This document shows positions 8,401 through 13,055 of a DNA stretch of 13,055 nt, piece by piece. The translations under genes and the position numbers were made by a program. The notes under the pieces were generated by a model. It made no database searches and was not told the DNA's origin. It saw nothing but the letters and a program-made list of their open reading frames with translations. The DNA lies in the NCBI GenBank assembly GCA_002087915.1, contig LWDP01000057.1, forward strand, positions 1-13,055, read 5' to 3'. Position 1 is the first letter of the stretch. Each line of letters opens with the position of its first letter. Source of the DNA: Enterospora canceri. Taxonomy: Eukaryota > Microsporidia > Enterocytozoonidae.

Positions 8401-9342
8401 GTACAAAATTATATAGTCTTTTACGTAAGCGTATATACAATAAACTTATTTAAATCATATTAAGCGAAAACTATTGAAGTATTTTATAAGCTATTGTTAT
8501 AAAAAGCTTTTTTTAATATGAACAGAAAATTTATTACTTAATCTATCCTATAAATGTAATAGGGTCTTTGCTCAATAATTATATTATTTACAATTTAATT
8601 CATAAGAAAAATAATTATTTGTAGTTAAATAGTATATGCTACTTTAGCTGCATCATAAATTATATTGGCCGTAATATATTGATAAGATTTTTTATAAACA
8701 GCTTTTAAAGCGAATGGTCAATATTTTCAGAAACATAAAAATCTAACTAATTAAAAAATGGCAAATACTTTATGCTAAACTCAAATATTGTGGTGTTGCT
8801 GACAAATATATATATATTTTGATTGTTGAATAGAACTATTTATATATTGCTCAAATAATTTTGTAATTGTTAAGGTATTTGATTTGAAAATACATGTTTT
8901 TAATAATTTTAGAACAAAAAACAATAAAAGTGCAATGTTATATAACGTCAAAAAATGATAGCTATAATTTACTAGAGAACAGAATCTTAAATAAAAAATA
9001 TAAAGTGAATCTTAATTTCATAAGATATTTTAAATATCTGAGTTTAATAAAAGGCTTTTCAAATGTAACCAATTTCTAATAGTAACTTCTATGCTTTCTA
9101 AGAAAATGAGTATTTCTTTTGTACTATTAATACTATGGGGTCTTTAGTATGTGTGTTGAAAATTATTAATCTTATAATTTGAAATAATATACGTATTCTC
9201 TAATTGTTAACTTATCATATGATATATTCCTTACTTTTATTTTAATAATCAACCAAAAATGTTTTTTTGCTTTTGGTACAATTGATAGTTTAGAACATCT
9301 TTTTTGTGAGATATAAGTAAACACAAACCATTTAAATCATCA

Positions 9343-9425
9343 GTATCATATGAAGACGTTATCGAGTTAAATGGGCTATGTTTTGCTCGAAGATTCACCT
9401 GCTACAATGTTTTGGCAGAAAGCAA
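9343..9425 (+). other. Small GC-richer island, possible coding relic
   Basis: The line at 9361 has 24 G+C in 60 bases, well above the surrounding desert. One plus-strand frame stays open for about 42 codons (from after a TGA near 9308 to a TAA near 9446) and includes SVSYEDVIELNGLCFARRF, more protein-like in composition than neighbouring frames. No family is recognised. It could be a decayed exon or transposon fragment, or chance. Confidence 0.25.
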
Positions 9426-10180
9426 AAGAAATAATAACATTAAATAAGAGACTGGGTGTTTACAGTTGGTTATTTACCATTTGTGATAATGTAAATGTAC
9501 GCAAATAGCAATTTTGTTCACTAAAACAACATGTTATTTAGTAAATTTAAAATATACTTTTCAGATTGTTTTACAGTGAATTAATATCGCATGCATTTGA
9601 AAAAAATGCCAACACATATTCTATGATTAAAATGTATTAAATAAAATTATGAGATGTCATAGGTTTTTAAGATTTTATATACACATAATATAACATGAAA
9701 TCAAGAATTGCATCAGCTAGTGTACAAATAACAAGCATGCTAATGACTAGTTTTCTATTCTATTCAAAGTTTAATTATATAATATGTTTGAAGTATTTGC
9801 CTTAAACTTTAAACACTTCCGTGGGTATAGGATGTTCATTAATTACAGTCAATAATATGTGCATAGTTAGAAAAATAAATTCAATAGTTAGTTTATTTCT
9901 GCATTACTTGGAGTATTATTTAATGGATAACTTGGGAATTTTGTGTTTGCACAATAAATTTCTACCCTTGAAGTATATATGTTCAGTACAAAGTTTTAAA
10001 GCATTCTAAATCAAATAACGTAAAGACTAACATAAGAATATATGCTACAGTGGTAAATAAAATATCTACTTAAAATTTAAAATGATTTAACTCTATTTAA
10101 ACACAAATAGCTTCCTTATTTTGTCGATTAGTAATTAAAGTATAAATTAGATAATTACCTGTCTATATTTGCATAACAGA

Positions 10181-10213
10181 TCTAGATTATTCTAATTTAG
10201 TGAATAATCTAGA
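10181..10213. repeat. Perfect 12-bp inverted repeat with 9-base loop
   Basis: TCTAGATTATTC (10181-10192), a loop of 9 bases, then GAATAATCTAGA (10202-10213). The arms pair perfectly over 12 bp and could form a cruciform or RNA hairpin. No gene borders it. The arms are AT-rich, so chance occurrence in several kilobases of such DNA is less surprising than the length suggests. No function is assigned. Confidence 0.5.
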
Positions 10214-10540
10214 AAATAACTGGAAGTAAACAAAATATAACTTAGTTACATTAATCAACATTCATATTTTATTATACTATTCTATAAATATTTTTTGTGT
10301 TAGACACTCTGTTGCGGAGTAATTATGTATCATAGAAAATATACTTTATAACATGTTTATTTAGTCTCAAATAATAATTGATAGTGTATTTAGTTTGAGT
10401 AGATATATAGAAAGTTATTAATAAACGTTTCGTAAATATGTTCTTTTTTGTATTTTGCCATTTATTATAATTACCATACTTTAAATTTAAATGTTTTTAT
10501 ATTTAATTTATAGTTGACATTACACTGTCGTTATATTTAA

Positions 10541-10680
10541 AAAGATCCGTACCTTCACAGGCTCTGGAAGGCGAAGCACAAAAATGCATAGCCGATGAAA
10601 TTTAAAAGTATTGGACGTGTTTTAAGAGGCTACCCATCGATTTTTTCTCCTCCTGCAGCAATAAGAATGAACAAGATCAC
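10541..10680 (+). other. GC-richer island, possible decayed retrotransposon gag fragment
   Basis: Lines 10561 and 10621 hold 26 and 24 G+C per 60 bases, against about 13 in the desert around them, with sharp edges on both sides. One plus-strand frame reads VPSQALEGEAQKCIADEI, a stop, then KYWTCFKRLPIDFFSSCSN. The order L-x-G-x-A ... W-x-x-F-x-x-x-x-x-x-F-F faintly resembles the capsid (gag) pattern of LTR retrotransposons, with the usual Trp after the GEA block replaced by Cys. The match rests on few residues and the frame is broken, so this is a suggestion only. No LTRs, protease or reverse transcriptase are visible nearby. Confidence 0.25.
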
Positions 10681-12322
10681 TATAGAATATTTAAATAATC
10701 CAAATCAAATAAATTATAGTTTTTGTTAGATAATGAAAGATTGAAGAAGGGTTATTTTATTGAGAAAACCTTTGCATTGCCATTGATATATATTTGGTAT
10801 ATTGTATGTTTTCATTTATTAAAGAAACGATATGATTTTTATTAACTAAAAACTTTACAATAGAATGCAATGTTCTAATATTTCTCCTAAAGTTCGGGAA
10901 TTTAAAATATAATTGTAAAAGCAATTACCGAATTATAAAGAGATTTACATTTGTTTATTTTATCACAAAGAAATATAATTATTGACAAAAAAAACTTTTT
11001 ATATGGATGTGTTTTAATGTATAAGTGACTGTCATGTTTTTATTCTTTTAAATCCATTCATAGTTCAGAAGTTTTATAGTTATTTTTATAAACGAATAAT
11101 GTCATCAAATAAACCCATCCCATATATTTAAAGTATATGAATCAACTTTCATAAATTCCTTCGTATATTTTAAATGCTAAATAATCAAATAATAAACGTG
11201 AAACCTCGTTATTTATAACACACAATCATATTTCCTTTGATTATGCTGTAATAATAACAACTGAATATTTATTATGATCTCTTTGTTTCAGATATTTTTG
11301 TTCTTTGTTTTATATGATTCGTTCTTAAAAGCAAAGGCTATTTATAAAAAGCAAAGTCGCAACTTTTTACGTCCTAAAATACTCATGTGTTGTGAGTTTA
11401 ATTAAATTTTGATTGTTGTAAGCCATGTTTCAATTTAATATGTTGTATGTGCATACTCATATTTTTAACAGTTTATGATTGCTTTTCAGATCATTGCTAT
11501 ACGCTTTAATGTTATTTGATTACTTATTCCATGTTGTGAATTGAGTTTCTTCACTATATTCATTGGTTTGGACTCTTAATCTACGTGATTATAAAATAAT
11601 CGTATATTGGTATATAATGTATAAAAACACTAGAAATATTATTATATAAATATATCATTATAATGTGTTGCTTTTATTTTTATTTCATTTTTGCGTAGCA
11701 ATAATACTTAAAATAGTAAATCTAATTTCACTAGATTTGTATATATATTAAATCTTAACTTGCCATTAGAACCAAAATAACCGTCTACTTTTTATGGCAT
11801 TAAGATGTATATATAATAATGACGAAATCAATAACATGAAACAAAAATTACAATATAAATATGTTTAATATATAATATAATTTGACATTAAAAATAAGGG
11901 AATGGTTATTTAAGTTGATATTTCATGATACTTAATATAAGATTATTGCGCACAGTTTTATTTTTTTAATACTGTTTGCTGTTGTGTTATTGAAACTGAT
12001 CTATATTTGACTTAGATAACCTAAGTAGTAGTTGTTTTTATTTATATTTTAATGGTTCATCAATCCTTCACATAGGTAACGTTTACATATCATGCATTGT
12101 TTAATATTAATAATAAAGTGTGACATCTTATCATCTACTAAACTATATTGTATACGCGAACAAAAACAAAAATAGCACAATTTAATCACTGTGCGATTTT
12201 TATTTCCTAACAGAGTTGTAAAAAGAAAACCTAGCTTAATACTTTTATGGATAACATTAAAATATGTATATGCTTCAATTTTTTTCTCACTATTGTTACT
12301 AAAATATGTTTTTAGTCTTCTT

Positions 12323-12745
12323 TTACCATCGAGCAACGTTTGTGATGAATGGGTGGTTTAACAAATCTTTTGGTCTTGGTCTATTTTCTTCTCTAGCCTG
12401 TAAGCAGTATGTCATAAAGTGTTTCAAATTATCTGAACAGCCATCAGGCAAACTAAAATCAAACGGTTCATATGTATCCACATTGTAAATAGCATCCCTC
12501 AAATTCAACCCAAAATGTACATCTACAAACTGTTTAGGGTTTCCACGACCGCCTACATCATCCAAATTGAGGGTTAACATATCGAACATCACATTAAGCG
12601 CACACATCCACACATCAGTTTTTAAACCTATATATCTGTAGATTATATGTTCAGGGGAAGAAAACCATTCTGGATGCAAGCGCCATATACACTGCTCGAC
12701 ATAAATATAGAGAATCCTGTAGAAGCACTGTCCTGATGTTCTGTA
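12323..12745 (-). pseudogene. 5'-truncated protein kinase (C-lobe only)
   Basis: The minus-strand frame is open from just after a TAG at 12746-12748 to the TAA at 12323-12325. HPEWFSSPEHI (about 12644-12676) matches the end of a kinase activation segment (GTPEFMAPE-like, with SPE as the APE motif), followed by KTDVWMCALNVMFDMLT (subdomain IX, D-x-W) and ENRPRPKDLLNHPFI (subdomain XI, invariant Arg). The glycine loop, catalytic Lys, HRD and DFG motifs, roughly the first half of the domain, are missing. No in-frame ATG lies before the kinase motifs; translation would have to begin at a TTG (12679). The sequence upstream becomes a Merlin-element end, so the rest was probably separated by that insertion. 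The line at 12541 has 26 of 60 G+C, like real genes here. Ser/Thr kinase is likely, but the missing catalytic loop prevents a closer call. Without the missing part it cannot be an active kinase. Confidence 0.8.
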
Positions 12746-12763
12746 CTACAAATTTTGGATCAA

Positions 12764-12839
12764 GTCCCTTTTTTTCCCCATTTCAGTTTAAGGTCCCTTT
12801 TTTTCCCCATCGGATTTTAAGGTCCCTTTTTTTCCCCAT
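12764..12839 (+). repeat. Three tandem 29-bp units with core GTCCCTTTTTTTCCCCAT
   Basis: The 18-base core occurs identically at 12764-12781, 12793-12810 and 12822-12839, an exact 29-bp period, with variable 11-base spacers (TTCAGTTTAAG, CGGATTTTAAG). It lies between the kinase stub and the 3' end of the Merlin-type transposase and probably belongs to that element's terminal region (a repeated terminus or subterminal transposase-binding sites). Confidence 0.85.
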
Positions 12840-12880
12840 GGAGTTTTCTTAGTAAAAATAAAAACATGAATTAGAGTGAT

Positions 12881-13054
12881 TTATTGGATCCTAAGAAGCT
12901 CAAATAATGCTATCAAGCCCATTCTTTTCCCAGTATTGTGCTTCCACATGAACTCACACAACAGTTCATCCAGTTTAACACCAAGAATGCCTTTGTGCAT
13001 CTTGATGTTGTACTTGCACGTATTCCACGTCGACTCAATATTCTGAGTGTGGGT
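12881..13054 (-). CDS. Merlin/ISXO2-type DDE transposase, C-terminal fragment (cut by window edge)
   Basis: The last 57 codons of a transposase read on the minus strand from the right edge to a TAA at 12881-12883. The segment begins THTQNIESTWN, which matches the HTNxIExxWxxxK block of the ISXO2/IS1595 domain shared with eukaryotic Merlin elements, where the Glu is the final catalytic acid. It continues with KLDELLCEFMWKHNTGKRMG, matching the (I/L)xxxLxEFxWRxx tail of that family. The frame is intact up to the edge, so the full gene may be functional, but its 5' part and first catalytic residues lie beyond 13055. Same strand as the kinase stub. The family call rests on these two motifs. Confidence 0.85.
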   Translation of the reverse strand, partial: THTQNIESTWNTCKYNIKMHKGILGVKLDELLCEFMWKHNTGKRMGLIALFELLRIQ

Positions 13055-13055
13055 G

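Larger units (their letters stand above)
5494..12322. other. 6.8-kb AT-rich gene desert
   Basis: No gene can be supported in this stretch. Two sample lines counted by hand (6001 and 7861) give 14 and 13 G+C in 60 bases, about 22-23%, about half of the gene regions. Open stretches of 60-95 codons (near 7260-7538, 8894-9079, 9821-10009 and minus 12049-12336) have the Ile/Tyr/Phe/Lys/Asn-rich make-up of translated noncoding AT-rich DNA, and I recognise no domain in them. I saw no tRNA-like GTTCRANTC arm, no rRNA and no CRISPR-like array. There is a 12-bp (AT)6 run at 8806-8817 and a direct TATCAAATTTAAA pair near 6767-6792. The GC-richer islands and the hairpin are listed separately. Confidence 0.75.
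12764..13055 (-). mobile_element. 3' end of a Merlin/IS1016-type DNA transposon (partial)
   Basis: The transposase C-terminus is oriented leftward and is followed by about 100 bp of AT-rich 3' sequence and then the tandem 29-bp units, after which the kinase stub begins. The left boundary is inferred: it must lie at or slightly left of 12764. The 8-9-bp target duplication and the other terminus are outside the window, so the ends cannot be confirmed. Confidence 0.6.

Noticed and set aside
9023..9039. 17-bp AT-only-core palindrome AGATATTTTAAATATCT
   Set aside because: Such palindromes are common by chance at this base composition.
9821..10009. 62-codon frame in the desert
   Set aside because: GTG start, no homology recognised, composition typical of noncoding DNA here.
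5494..12322. tRNA genes, rRNA or CRISPR array in the desert
   Set aside because: No T-arm-like GTTCRANTC with a pairing acceptor stem, no conserved rRNA blocks and no regularly spaced repeats were seen on either strand.
12049..12336. 95-codon minus-strand frame with several Cys (CYFCFCSR, CMICKRYLC)
   Set aside because: It lacks an upstream ATG, overlaps the kinase 3' end in another frame, and the cysteines do not form a known zinc-binding spacing. A real small gene is not excluded but cannot be supported.

Overview
The window looks like nuclear DNA of a microsporidian (an intracellular fungal relative) with a transposon-rich, gene-sparse genome. The reasons are: two intronless eukaryotic housekeeping genes packed 45 bp apart, a C-rich motif (CCCACCC) 6 bases before a start codon as in many microsporidian genes, short versions of conserved proteins, extremely AT-rich spacer DNA, and eukaryotic DNA transposons of the hAT and Merlin superfamilies. 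The species cannot be named from the sequence. TE-rich lineages such as Edhazardia, Anncaliia, Hamiltosporidium or Nosema bombycis would fit.

Layout. 1-1041: no recognisable gene. It contains an exact 284-bp direct duplication (427-710 and 712-995) on either side of a single N, most simply an unmerged contig overlap. 1042-3006: two minus-strand genes in tandem, a Cdt1-like replication licensing factor (first in the direction of transcription) followed by deoxyhypusine hydroxylase (DOHH). 3483-5485: a complete 2003-bp hAT transposon with 11-bp perfect terminal inverted repeats and an intact 8-bp target-site duplication. Its transposase keeps every hallmark motif but has one in-frame TAG. 5494-12322: about 6.8 kb of DNA at roughly 22-23% GC in the lines counted by hand, with no supportable gene, broken by small GC-richer islands (near 9343-9425 and 10541-10680) that may be relics of coding DNA. 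12323-12745: the C-terminal half of a protein kinase catalytic domain on the minus strand, lacking the N-lobe, HRD and DFG motifs. 12764-13055: the 3' end of a Merlin/IS1016-type element on the minus strand, with three tandem 29-bp units next to the kinase stub and the last 57 codons of a transposase running off the right edge.

How the parts relate. DOHH performs the last step of hypusine formation on translation factor eIF5A, and Cdt1 loads the MCM helicase. They share no pathway, so their adjacency is probably just gene packing. The rest of the window is shaped by transposons: a recent-looking hAT insertion about 0.5 kb upstream of the Cdt1 start, and a Merlin element that apparently cut a kinase gene. 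I see no CRISPR array, tRNA, rRNA, or multi-gene system that could be called a new biological system.
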